A stretch of 64,000 bases of DNA, taken from NCBI RefSeq assembly GCF_023330665.1, contig NZ_CP097127.1, positions 186,001-250,000 of the forward strand, read 5' to 3'. A program made the position numbers and the translations under genes. The notes under the pieces were generated by a model. That model saw only the letters and a list, made by a program, of their open reading frames with translations, made no database searches and was not told the DNA's origin. This document shows positions 57,198 to 64,000 of this stretch, one piece after another. The number at the start of each line of letters is the position of its first letter. Positions within the stretch are counted from its first letter, which is position 1. This DNA comes from Conexibacter sp. S30A1 (GTDB lineage: Bacteria > Actinomycetota > Thermoleophilia > Solirubrobacterales > Solirubrobacteraceae).

Positions 57198-57785
57198 TCA
57201 GATGAACAGGCTGATGGCGGAGCGCTGCATCCGCTCCAGCGCGGTCGCGGCGCCGGCCGGCTCATCCAAGCCGGCGATCAGATCGGCGTCCTTGAGACCC
57301 ATCAGGTCCATGGTCATCCGGCAGGGCCACAGCTTGACGTCCATGTCCTGGGCCATCTCGATCAACTCCTCGGGGGTGGCCACGCCGTTCTTGTCCGCGA
57401 GCTTTCGCATCATCATCGGGCCCATGCCGGCCATGTTCAGCTTTGACAGCGCGGCGTGCTCGGCGCTACCGCGATTCATCAACGACAGTGCGCGTGTCAT
57501 CCAATTGGTTCCGGTCATCCGCCGCTCCTCGCGCACGAGCGGGAAGAGGCCCCAGAAGGTGAAGAAAACGGCCACATCCATCCCGCTGGCCGCGGCCGTC
57601 GTGGCGAGGATCGTCGTGGGCCAGATCCGATCCAGGTCGCCTCCCCAGGCAATGAAGGTGGCCATGTTCGGATCGCGCGTCTCGTGCTCGCGTGCGAGGA
57701 TGAGCTCGGTTACGAAGGCGCGCAGGTCCTCCGGGCTCATATCCCCGACCGTGGTGGCCTCGCTGGTGATGGTTGTTGGTTGCAT
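57198..57785 (-). CDS. DsrE2-like (DsrE/F/H family) sulfur-relay protein
   Basis: The 195-residue protein resembles the DsrE2/peroxiredoxin-like DsrE subfamily: FIAWGGDLDRIWPTTILATTAAASGMDVAVFFTFWGLF, a Met-rich middle (GMGPMMMRKLADKNG) and the conserved sulfur-carrier Cys in VKLWPCRMTMDLMG (C155). Such proteins pass persulfide sulfur with TusA. AGAGGAGG precedes the ATG. It is in a minus-strand unit behind arsR, divergent from tusA. Confidence 0.88.
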   Translation of the reverse strand: MQPTTITSEATTVGDMSPEDLRAFVTELILAREHETRDPNMATFIAWGGDLDRIWPTTILATTAAASGMDVAVFFTFWGLFPLVREERRMTGTNWMTRALSLMNRGSAEHAALSKLNMAGMGPMMMRKLADKNGVATPEELIEMAQDMDVKLWPCRMTMDLMGLKDADLIAGLDEPAGAATALERMQRSAISLFI

Positions 57786-57813
57786 TTAACCCCTCCTCTG
57801 GGTCGACCTGCTG

Positions 57814-58173
57814 CTAAAGGTCCGGCATCGCCGCCTCGAGCTCAGCGCCCCATTTGAGCCAATGGTCGTTGAGCGACTTGCAGACGACGCTGCAAACCTC
57901 CTCGAGTGACGGGTCAACGATCCGGTAGTAAGCGGTGGTACCGTCGCGTCGCCGAGCGACCGTGTGGTGCGCTCGCAACATCGACAGCTGTTTGGACACA
58001 GTCGCGTAGGAGCTCTCGATCCGCGCAACGATCTCGCCAACGCTCAGCTCGCCACTCGCGTGAAGCTCGTTGAGGATGCGCAGCCTGGTCGGGTCGCTGA
58101 GCAACCTGAAGCGGTCGGCCACGCGTTCGACCAGCGCTGGATCCAGGGCGGGAAGCATGCCGTTTCTGGGCAT
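57814..58173 (-). CDS. ArsR-type repressor (sHdrR-like)
   Basis: The 119-residue protein is a winged helix: ADRFRLLSDPTRLRILNELHASGELSVGEIVARIESSYATVSKQLSMLRAHHTVARRRDGTTAYYRI. Two cysteines, C94 and C98 (C-x3-C), lie in the C-terminal helix and could sense persulfides, though not at the spacing I recall for SqrR/BigR. ArsR repressors control shdr operons in Hyphomicrobium, and this gene is divergent from the TusA-Hdr unit, fitting that role. Confidence 0.88.
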   Translation of the reverse strand: MPRNGMLPALDPALVERVADRFRLLSDPTRLRILNELHASGELSVGEIVARIESSYATVSKQLSMLRAHHTVARRRDGTTAYYRIVDPSLEEVCSVVCKSLNDHWLKWGAELEAAMPDL

Positions 58174-58184
58174 AGACCCCGGCT

Positions 58185-58212
58185 AGGTTAGAGCATTTGC
58201 GAAACTGTGCAA
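58185..58212 (-). promoter_or_regulatory. Promoter of the arsR-dsrE2 unit
   Basis: Minus strand: TTGCAC (58212-58207), 16 bp, TAACCT (58190-58185), with the ATG 11 bp beyond. An imperfect inverted repeat ATTTGC-N8-GCAAGT straddles the -35, a possible ArsR operator. Confidence 0.55.
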
Positions 58213-58277
58213 GTAGTCGAGTAACGGCCCAGTTTGTTCACTTCCGCCGCGCCCACAGTTTTCCTATTACGCCAAAC

Positions 58278-58306
58278 TTGACAGGCACCGATGGTGAGCC
58301 TATGCT
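58278..58306 (+). promoter_or_regulatory. Strong promoter of the tusA-dsrE-hdr operon
   Basis: Consensus TTGACA (58278-58283), ideal 17-bp spacer, TATGCT (58301-58306). It is the best housekeeping promoter in the window. AGTTT-N12-AAACT (58256-58277) abuts the -35 and may bind the ArsR repressor. Confidence 0.75.
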
Positions 58307-58339
58307 CGGCCCATCAACCAACGAGGGAGGGTTGTGGAA

Positions 58340-58582
58340 ATGTGTGCGGATGTGGCGACGCCCACGCAGACGCTGGACGTCAAGGGTAAAGCGTGCCCGA
58401 TCCCGGTTGTAAGGACCGCGAAGCTGATGAAGGAGATGACCCCCGGCGATGTGCTGGAGGTCTTCGCCACCGACCCCGGTGTCGAGCCAGACATGCACGC
58501 TTGGGCGAGGCAGACCGGGAACGAGCTGATCTCCATCGACCAGACCGCGGGTGCTTTCCGTGTCCTGCTGCGCAAGCGCTGA
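58340..58582 (+). CDS. tusA: TusA-family sulfurtransferase
   Basis: The 80-residue protein has the TusA signature: DVKGKACPIPVVRTAKLMKEM with the sulfur-carrying Cys in CPxP (C19), then GDVLEVFATDPG and a final strand FRVLLRK. It carries persulfide sulfur to DsrE proteins and the Hdr-like complex. GGGAGG 9 bp before ATG 58340 favours this start over GTG 58334. Confidence 0.95.
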   Translation: MCADVATPTQTLDVKGKACPIPVVRTAKLMKEMTPGDVLEVFATDPGVEPDMHAWARQTGNELISIDQTAGAFRVLLRKR

Positions 58583-58591
58583 GGTGCGTCG

Positions 58592-58966
58592 ATGAGCGAC
58601 GAGTCCTCGGTCGTCTACGTGGTGACGCACGGTGTGGATTATCCCGAGCGGTGTGCCACCCCGTTTTTCCTGGCTGCTGCTGCCGCCGCCATGGACGCCG
58701 AGGTCTCGATTTACTTCACAATGCGCGGACCCGAGCTGCTCAAGAAGGACGTAGGCGATCAGATCGGCCCCAAGGGTGAACAGGGGGAGCGACTGAGCTA
58801 CTTCATCGAACAGGCGCTCGACTGCGGTGTCCAGCTGCTGATCTGTCAGCCGTCGCTTGACCTCAACGACCTGACGCTCGATGACCTGATCGAGCCGGTG
58901 CGGATGATCGGCGGCGCGGCGTTCAACGACATCGCCATGCGAGCTGATGCAGTGATCACGTTCTGA
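58592..58966 (+). CDS. DsrE-family sulfur carrier
   Basis: The 124-residue protein has the DsrE fold: VVYVVTHGVDYPERCATPFFLAAAAAAMDAEVSIYFTMRGPELL, a GEQGERLSYFIEQALDCGVQL helix and the conserved Cys in LLICQPSLDLNDL (C85), then DLIEPVRMIGGA. It is likely a DsrE3-type partner that accepts sulfur from TusA. One base overlaps the next gene. Confidence 0.9.
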   Translation: MSDESSVVYVVTHGVDYPERCATPFFLAAAAAAMDAEVSIYFTMRGPELLKKDVGDQIGPKGEQGERLSYFIEQALDCGVQLLICQPSLDLNDLTLDDLIEPVRMIGGAAFNDIAMRADAVITF

Positions 58967-59697
58967 TGTCGGCCAGCGCGCACCTCACCCCGACGCGTGC
59001 CGACTCGGCCGCCTACAAGCTCGGCACCACATACCCAGACGTGCCGCTCGAAGAGAAGCAGCGCCTGTTCGATGAGGTCAAGACGGATGAGCGCTTCCAC
59101 GACTACCTCTATGGCTGCTACGAGTGCGGGATCTGCGTGGCCGCCTGCCCGTCGGCGCGCTATTACGACTTTTCGCCGCGCCGGATCGCCCAGGCTGCTG
59201 CCCGAGAGGACGTCGAGCTCGTCTACCAGCAGATGCAGGAGGACATCTGGGACTGCTCGCAGTGCTTCTCCTGTCTGCGTTGCCCGCGTGGTAACAACCC
59301 TGGCGGGATCATCACGCTGATGCGTGAGGTCGCGGTCAACAATGGCCTCGAGTCCGCCAAGCAGGCGCTGCGCGGTTACACGCGGATCATCTACAAGATC
59401 ATGTCGACCGGCACCCAGGTCTCTCCCGACATGCTCCAGGCCGATGCGTTCCCGGACTGGGGGCCAAGTGTTGCGCTGGTCTCCGAGAAGCTCGACCTCT
59501 GGCGGCGCGCGTTGCCGCCTGAGACGCACCACACCACCACCACAGGGTGGCAGATATCGACCAAGACGCTCGTCGAGCTTTACCTGATCTGGCACAAAAC
59601 GGGCGCGTTGGCGATGATCGCCGAGCTCGCGCGAGCTTGCACAGCCTGTTGGAGGAGGTCATGGAGGACTTGCTGGACGAAGAGGGTTACGAGCTGA
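58966..59697 (+). CDS. sHdrC1-like iron-sulfur protein, frameshifted C-terminus
   Basis: The protein has two [4Fe-4S] motifs, CYECGICVAACP (C51, C54, C57, C61) and CSQCFSCLRCP (C97-C106), then SPRRIAQAA, NPGGIITLMREVAVNNG and a helical region. It should pass electrons to HdrB1/HdrA. After about residue 222 the frame turns to ACTACWRRSWRTCW, while the +2 frame reads HSLLEEVMEDLLDEEGYELS up to a stop at 59702: a one-base deletion (or sequencing error) near 59635. The encoded C-terminus is thus probably not native. Confidence 0.88.
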   Translation: MSASAHLTPTRADSAAYKLGTTYPDVPLEEKQRLFDEVKTDERFHDYLYGCYECGICVAACPSARYYDFSPRRIAQAAAREDVELVYQQMQEDIWDCSQCFSCLRCPRGNNPGGIITLMREVAVNNGLESAKQALRGYTRIIYKIMSTGTQVSPDMLQADAFPDWGPSVALVSEKLDLWRRALPPETHHTTTTGWQISTKTLVELYLIWHKTGALAMIAELARACTACWRRSWRTCWTKRVTS

Positions 59698-59717
59698 GTT
59701 AGCCAGAGGAGCATCAG

Positions 59718-60920
59718 ATGACCATTCCGGTAGAGAAGGTCGCCGGTCCACGCCGGCAGAACAAGGCCGAGTTCCGATGGAGCGACGAGCACGCGCCAGC
59801 CGACTTTCATGAGCGGCTGTTCGAGCTCGAACAGAAGGGTGAGCTTGTGGTCCAGCGCGTTGACACCGAGCACATCGAGGTGCCGGTGAAGTACGGACGG
59901 ACCAAGAAGGTGCCGATCGGTCACACCTGGCACCACAAGAGCTGTGGCCAGTGCGGGCACATCCCCGGCTACTCCACGTCGATCTTCTGGGTCAACCGCA
60001 AGCTCGGGATCGAGTATGAGGATCCGACTGACCAGACCTCGTGCACGGCGTGGAACTACTATGCGTCGGCAACCTCGAATGCCGCTGCTCAGGCGGCGGT
60101 GGCCGTGCGCAACTTTGCCGCCGCCTACGAGACCGGCCGGTTCCCGATCATTCACTGCGGAACGTCCTTCGGCCACTACAAGGAGGTCCGCCAGGAGTTG
60201 CTCGCGCACGATCACCTCAGGGATGAGGTGCGACGCGTGATGGAGTCACTGGGTAAGCCCCTCGTGCTTCCCGAGGAGATGGTGCATTACTCCGAATGGT
60301 TTTACGCGATGCGGCATGAGATCGCCAAGCACCAGGTGCGCGACTTTTCCAACATTGCCGTCACCGTGCATCCGGCCTGCCACTACTACAAGCTTGTCGA
60401 AGGCGACGCCATCTATGACCCCGAGGTGTATGGCGGCCAGCGGACAGCGATCGTGTCGGAGGTCGCCCAGGCGCTCGGTGCGGAGGTGCGTGACTACTCA
60501 ACCTGGTTTGACTGCTGTGGCTTTGGGTTTCGTCACATTCTGGTCACGCGTGACTTCACGCGCTCGTTCGCGACGCAGCGCAAGATCAAACGCATGAAGG
60601 AGGAGGCTGATCCGGACGTCACCCTGACCCACGACACCGGCTGCGTGACGACGCTCGACAAGAGCCAGTTTGCCGCCAAGGCGCAGGACCCCAACTTCGC
60701 AACGATCCCGGTGATGTCAGAGGCTCAGTTCGCGGCGCTGGCTATGGGTGCGCATCCCTACCTCGTCTGCCAGTTGCACTGGCACGCGGCGGACTACAAG
60801 CCGCTGCTCGAGAAGATGGGCATCGACCATGAGAAGGCATGGGCGCAGTTCGAGGAGGCGACGGCGCGGCTCGAGCGAGGCGAGCAGCAGTATCTGACGT
60901 GGGAGGATGCGGATGTCTGA
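59718..60920 (+). CDS. sHdrB1-like CCG-domain protein
   Basis: The 400-residue protein is longer than typical HdrB (about 300) by an N-terminal extension of roughly 70 residues. A first cysteine set (C76, C79, C109) is followed by an intact CCG motif: HPACHYYKL (C221), FDCCGFGF (C266-C267), DTGC (C309). In HdrB, CCG cysteines hold noncubane [4Fe-4S] clusters. AGAGGAGC lies before the ATG. It overlaps hdrA by 8 bp. Confidence 0.9.
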   Translation: MTIPVEKVAGPRRQNKAEFRWSDEHAPADFHERLFELEQKGELVVQRVDTEHIEVPVKYGRTKKVPIGHTWHHKSCGQCGHIPGYSTSIFWVNRKLGIEYEDPTDQTSCTAWNYYASATSNAAAQAAVAVRNFAAAYETGRFPIIHCGTSFGHYKEVRQELLAHDHLRDEVRRVMESLGKPLVLPEEMVHYSEWFYAMRHEIAKHQVRDFSNIAVTVHPACHYYKLVEGDAIYDPEVYGGQRTAIVSEVAQALGAEVRDYSTWFDCCGFGFRHILVTRDFTRSFATQRKIKRMKEEADPDVTLTHDTGCVTTLDKSQFAAKAQDPNFATIPVMSEAQFAALAMGAHPYLVCQLHWHAADYKPLLEKMGIDHEKAWAQFEEATARLERGEQQYLTWEDADV

Positions 60921-61962
60921 CAGAGTCGTTGTGATCGGCGGCGGTCCGGGCGGCATCGAGGCAGCCCGGCAGGTCGCCGACCTTGGGCTGCCGGCGGTGC
61001 TGGTTGAGCAGCGTGAGCGGCTCGGTGGGACTCCCATCTTCGCCAACTACGCCGCGCTGACGCCCTACTTCGCCAACGCGGAGGAGGCCATGGACGCGAT
61101 GATCGCCGAGCTGGCCCAGCGCGGGCGCGCCGAGGTTCGCACCTCCACGACCGTCACCGGGCTCAGCGGCGAGGCGGGCGCGTTCACGGTTGAGCTGTCC
61201 ACTGGCGAGCGCCTCGACGCTGGCGCGGTGATCGTCGCGACCGGCTTTGATCACTTCGACCCGGGTCGGGAGCGCCAGATCTACAACTACTACCAGTATC
61301 CGGACGTGCTCGCACTGCAGGACCTCGAGGCACAGCTCAAGGAGCATAAGGTTGTTGTCCCGTCCACCGGCAGGCCGCCCGCGAGCATCTGCTGGGTTCA
61401 GTGCGTCGGCTCCCGCGACCGCAACATCGGCAATGAGTGGTGCTCCAAGGTCTGTTGCGGCATCGCCTCCAAGCAGGCGATCGAGGTCCGCAAGCTCTCA
61501 CCCGAGACCCGGGCCTACATCTTCTACATCGACATGCGGATGTACGGGTACTGGGAGACGCAGCTCTACTGGCCGGCTCAGGAGCAGTATCACGTGCAGT
61601 ACATCAAGGGCATCATCACCGAGGTGCTCGAGCGCGGAGACCGACTGATCGTGCGTGGCGAGGACACCACCATGGGCCGGCCGATGGAGGTGCCGATGGA
61701 TATGGTCATCCTCTCGGTCGGCATGGAACCGTCCGCCGGCACCAAGGCGATGAGCGACGTCCTCGGGATCGAGCGCAACCGCCATGGCTTCATCGAGGTC
61801 ATCAACCCACCGCTCGACACCGTGACCACGAGTCGGCGCGGCATCTTTGCCTGTGGCGCCGCGCTCGGCCCAGCTGACCTTGAGGACACCATCTCATCAG
61901 CCGGCGCCGCAGCCGGCAAGGCGGTTGCGCTGGTGCGCCGAGACAACCTCGCGGTCGCCTGA
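60913..61962 (+). CDS. sHdrA-like flavoprotein
   Basis: The 349-residue protein, sHdrA size and much shorter than methanogen HdrA, has VVVIGGGPGGIEAARQVADLG, VIVATGFDHFDP and a second nucleotide/FAD region (VILSVGMEP, GIFACGAALGPADLEDTISSAGAAAG). A cysteine cluster for an iron-sulfur centre is present (C160, C164, C177, C181, C182). It binds FAD and is the electron hub of the complex. ATG 60913 is 6 bp after GGGAGG. Confidence 0.92.
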   Translation: MSDRVVVIGGGPGGIEAARQVADLGLPAVLVEQRERLGGTPIFANYAALTPYFANAEEAMDAMIAELAQRGRAEVRTSTTVTGLSGEAGAFTVELSTGERLDAGAVIVATGFDHFDPGRERQIYNYYQYPDVLALQDLEAQLKEHKVVVPSTGRPPASICWVQCVGSRDRNIGNEWCSKVCCGIASKQAIEVRKLSPETRAYIFYIDMRMYGYWETQLYWPAQEQYHVQYIKGIITEVLERGDRLIVRGEDTTMGRPMEVPMDMVILSVGMEPSAGTKAMSDVLGIERNRHGFIEVINPPLDTVTTSRRGIFACGAALGPADLEDTISSAGAAAGKAVALVRRDNLAVA

Positions 61963-61963
61963 G

Positions 61964-62731
61964 ATGGCCGGCGGCGCGGGGCCGGTGGCGGTCGGAGAGA
62001 TCCCAGAGGTCGATGTACCCACAGCCAAGGAGCTGATTGAGCAGATCCACGAGCACATGAGCGTGGCCGCGCTCGCGGCGATCGTCAGCGAGCTGGAGGC
62101 GAAGGTCGCGGCGATGCGGACGTCCCTGGAGCCTCCGGTTCCGGGAGCAGCTGGCCTGCGCCAGGCGCTCGAATGGACCTTCGTCGGACGCCGGCGCGGC
62201 AGCGCCGTCCTCGGCATCCGCTCAGACGCTGAGCTCTCCAGCTGGGTCTCCGGTCTGTTTGACTCCTCGGCGCCCCTCGCCGCCCGTTTTGACCGCTTCT
62301 GTGCGGCCGCCGGCCCGCTGGCCGGCGGCCAGGCGGCTGAACTGGCCTCTGAGCTGCTGCACTTCACCGCACCCGATCGCCACTGGCTGTGGTCGCGCTG
62401 GATGTGGAGCAACGAGAGCCGCACTGGTGCGCTGCCCCTATTGATCGGCGACGATTTCGAGCTCGACGGCGGGTCGCTGGGGGAGACCTATGAGCGGGTC
62501 GGCCGGGCGTACGCGATGCTCGACGACTCGCCCGAGGCGTCCGCGTTCCGCCCTGCTGGCGGGGGCAGCCTCGGCACCGACCTGCTGCTCGCCTGCACCT
62601 ACGCGGTCTACATGCGCACGGTGCTCGGTCTCAAGATGACCCAGGAGTTCAACGCGCTGGTGCCGGCGATGCCACAACTTGTGCGCCGCCTCCTGGGGGT
62701 TCACTTCAAAGCGCTTCAGGAGGTTCGATAG
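61964..62731 (+). CDS. sHdr-associated 'Hyp' protein
   Basis: The 255-residue soluble protein has no motif I recognise, but occupies the position between hdrA and hdrC2 where sHdr clusters carry a conserved hypothetical gene. It contains a helix-rich N-terminus (IHEHMSVAALAAIVSELEAKVAAM), a Trp-rich HWLWSRWMW segment and LACTYAVYMRTVLGLKM. No cysteine other than isolated ones, so no cluster binding. It starts 1 bp after hdrA. A 24-bp palindrome identical to one after uvrB is at 62306. Confidence 0.75.
   Translation: MAGGAGPVAVGEIPEVDVPTAKELIEQIHEHMSVAALAAIVSELEAKVAAMRTSLEPPVPGAAGLRQALEWTFVGRRRGSAVLGIRSDAELSSWVSGLFDSSAPLAARFDRFCAAAGPLAGGQAAELASELLHFTAPDRHWLWSRWMWSNESRTGALPLLIGDDFELDGGSLGETYERVGRAYAMLDDSPEASAFRPAGGGSLGTDLLLACTYAVYMRTVLGLKMTQEFNALVPAMPQLVRRLLGVHFKALQEVR
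62306..62329. repeat. Second copy of the 24-bp palindrome
   Basis: Identical to 35000-35023: arms GCCGCCGGCC, loop CGCT; here the stem extends by one more pair. It encodes AAGPLAGGQ in the Hyp protein. Confidence 0.9.
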
Positions 62732-62734
62732 CTC

Positions 62735-64000
62735 ATGCCCATCGGAGGTCAGAAGCAGCCGCCGGTCGTCAGGGAACTCGCCTCGGCGGTGCTGGACGGT
62801 GTGGAACTCTCCGCGGAGTGGAACCGTCAGTTCGAGACGCGGGTGATCGAGGATTACGACTCCTCGCCGCTATTCGAGCTCGCGGCGCTCACCGAGGCCG
62901 AGTCGATCGAGTGGTGCTACGGATGTGGCCGCTGCGTGCCCGTCTGCCCGGTCGACGTGGTTGGCGAGTACGGGCCGCGGAAGGTGCACCGCAAGCTGCA
63001 GACGGGCATCAACCTGCTCGACGATCCTGACCTCTGGCTGTGCACCACCTGCGGCAACTGCCTGCGAGTCTGTCCCAAGCAGGTAGACATGATCAAGATC
63101 ATGCCTGCGGCCCGCGAGGCGGCGATGGCGCAGGGCAAGGAGGTCCCGGCCGAGCTTCAGGGCGTGTTCGAGTCGACCTTCAAGTACGGCAATGCGCTGG
63201 GTCAGTCGCCGCGCAAGCGCCCCGCGTGGACAAAGGGGGCTGGGGTCCCGGTACGTGACCTCACCAAGGAGCCGGGGCGGGTTGAGTACCTGCTCTACGT
63301 CGAGGACTATTGGGCCTACCACCCCCGCGGGAACGATGCCGCCCAGGCGTTTGCGCGAATCATGCACCGGCTCGGCATCGACTACGGGATTCTCGGTCAC
63401 GAGGAGAAGACGCTCGGTGACTCGCAGCGTTTGGCGGGCGAGAAGGGCCTGTTTGAGATGCTGATGGAGCAGGTGGTGGAGACGCTTGACCGGTTTGAGT
63501 TCGGCGCGATCGTCACGCCCGACCCCCACGGCTTCAACGCGCTGGCAAAGATCTATCCAAAGTACGGTCACGAGTTCAACGTGCTGCACTACACGCAGCT
63601 GTTGGCGCCGCGAATCGGTGAGCTGGAGTTCACCACACCGCTTGATATGCGGGTCACCTTTCACGATCCCTGCTACCTCGGCCGCCACAACGGCGAGTAC
63701 GACGCGCCGCGTCAGATCCTCGAGGCATTGCCAGGGTTGGAGCTGGTCGAGATGATGCGCTGCCGCGAGAACGGCTACTGCTGCGGCGGCGGTGGCGGCG
63801 GGATGTGGCTCGACGGCCACACCGTCAACCACACCAGTGAGCGCCTCTCTGAGCGGCGCGTGCGTGAAGCGGCAGAGACCGGCGCCAACGTGCTCGCCGT
63901 CTGCTGCCCCTATGAGGTGTCCCGCTTCGAGGACGGGGTCAAGTCGACCGGACTTGACGGCCAGCTCAAGGTCCGGGACCTGGCCGAGCTGGTGGATCAG
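62735..64000 (+). CDS. sHdrC2/B2- or HdrD-like iron-sulfur protein (cut by window end)
   Basis: The visible 422 residues combine an HdrC-like part (CYGCGRCVPVCP, C61-C71; CTTCGNCLRVCP, C103-C113) and an HdrB-like part. The second CCG repeat is intact (HDPCYLG C313, MRCRENGYCCGGG C343/C349-C350, AVCCPYE). The first, at 185-275, keeps the fold pattern (LGIDYGILGHEEKTLGDSQRLAGE) but has no cysteines. AGGAGG lies 11 bp before the ATG. No stop before 64000. Confidence 0.88.
   Translation, partial: MPIGGQKQPPVVRELASAVLDGVELSAEWNRQFETRVIEDYDSSPLFELAALTEAESIEWCYGCGRCVPVCPVDVVGEYGPRKVHRKLQTGINLLDDPDLWLCTTCGNCLRVCPKQVDMIKIMPAAREAAMAQGKEVPAELQGVFESTFKYGNALGQSPRKRPAWTKGAGVPVRDLTKEPGRVEYLLYVEDYWAYHPRGNDAAQAFARIMHRLGIDYGILGHEEKTLGDSQRLAGEKGLFEMLMEQVVETLDRFEFGAIVTPDPHGFNALAKIYPKYGHEFNVLHYTQLLAPRIGELEFTTPLDMRVTFHDPCYLGRHNGEYDAPRQILEALPGLELVEMMRCRENGYCCGGGGGGMWLDGHTVNHTSERLSERRVREAAETGANVLAVCCPYEVSRFEDGVKSTGLDGQLKVRDLAELVDQ

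Noticed and set aside
57202-57789. 195-codon plus-strand frame mirroring the DsrE2-like gene
   Set aside because: Its translation is low-complexity Ser/Arg and the minus strand gives a real DsrE-family protein with a strong ribosome binding site.

Overview
The window is very GC-rich (roughly 70% by eye) and almost fully coding. Many GTG/TTG starts, many 4-bp ATGA/GTGA stop-start overlaps and TAnnnT hexamers a few bases before start codons point to an actinobacterium. The gene set and order (hrcA-dnaJ-prmA-yqeY-phoH-ybeY-era; trpEGDCFBA; uvrB-uvrA; a 13E12/DUF222-HNH gene with an actinobacterial-type SOS box) fit a Thermoleophilia/Solirubrobacterales-like lineage. That placement is inference from style, not from a marker search.

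Layout. 1-5.8 kb: an O-antigen-ligase-like membrane protein, a GT4 glycosyltransferase, lepA and a polytopic membrane protein. 5.9-6.7 kb: two hot-dog dehydratase subunits. 6.7-14.4 kb: stress and translation genes hrcA, dnaJ, prmA, yqeY, phoH, ybeY, era and a TPR-GGDEF protein, broken by one 334-bp gap. 14.4-21.5 kb: hisIE and a complete, tightly overlapped trpEGDCFBA operon. 21.5-24.3 kb: a two-helix mini-protein and two orphan substrate-binding lipoproteins. 24.3-30.7 kb: polA, an antisense geranylgeranyl-reductase-like gene, rpsA, coaE and a lytic transglycosylase. 30.7-38 kb: a DNA-damage block with an SOS-boxed HNH gene, a beta-lactamase relative lacking its KTG region, uvrB and SOS-boxed uvrA. 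38-41.5 kb: hexapeptide acyltransferase, then on the minus strand DUF2520 protein, panC, panB and a DUF47/PhoU-like gene. 41.6-48.5 kb: family 4 UDG, the t6A genes tsaE-tsaB-rimI-tsaD, glutaredoxin, rex, YbdK-type ligase, a DUF1844 protein and two TrkA proteins.

Two accessory systems stand out. At 48.5-56.7 kb lies a candidate photo-oxidative stress island: ECF sigma factor and zinc-type anti-sigma factor, SRPBCC protein, TIGR01777 epimerase, a MerR regulator with a DICT sensory domain, a COG2907 flavoprotein, DUF1365, a cyclopropane-synthase-like lipid methyltransferase and a photolyase. The sigma gene and the lipid-modification operon carry matching promoter-like sequences (TGATCC, 16-17 bp, CGTA, exactly 10 bp, ATG), suggesting one regulon.

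At 57.2-64 kb, past a tRNA-Gln and an orphan Flp pilin, lies a sulfur-oxidation-type heterodisulfide-reductase-like (sHdr) cluster: DsrE2-like, an ArsR repressor, TusA, DsrE, HdrC1-, HdrB1- and HdrA-like proteins, the sHdr 'Hyp' position and an HdrC2/B2- (HdrD-) like protein cut by the window end. TusA/DsrE would relay persulfide sulfur to the Hdr-like complex. The HdrC1-like gene has an apparent frameshift at its 3' end, and the last protein has a cysteine-free first CCG repeat.
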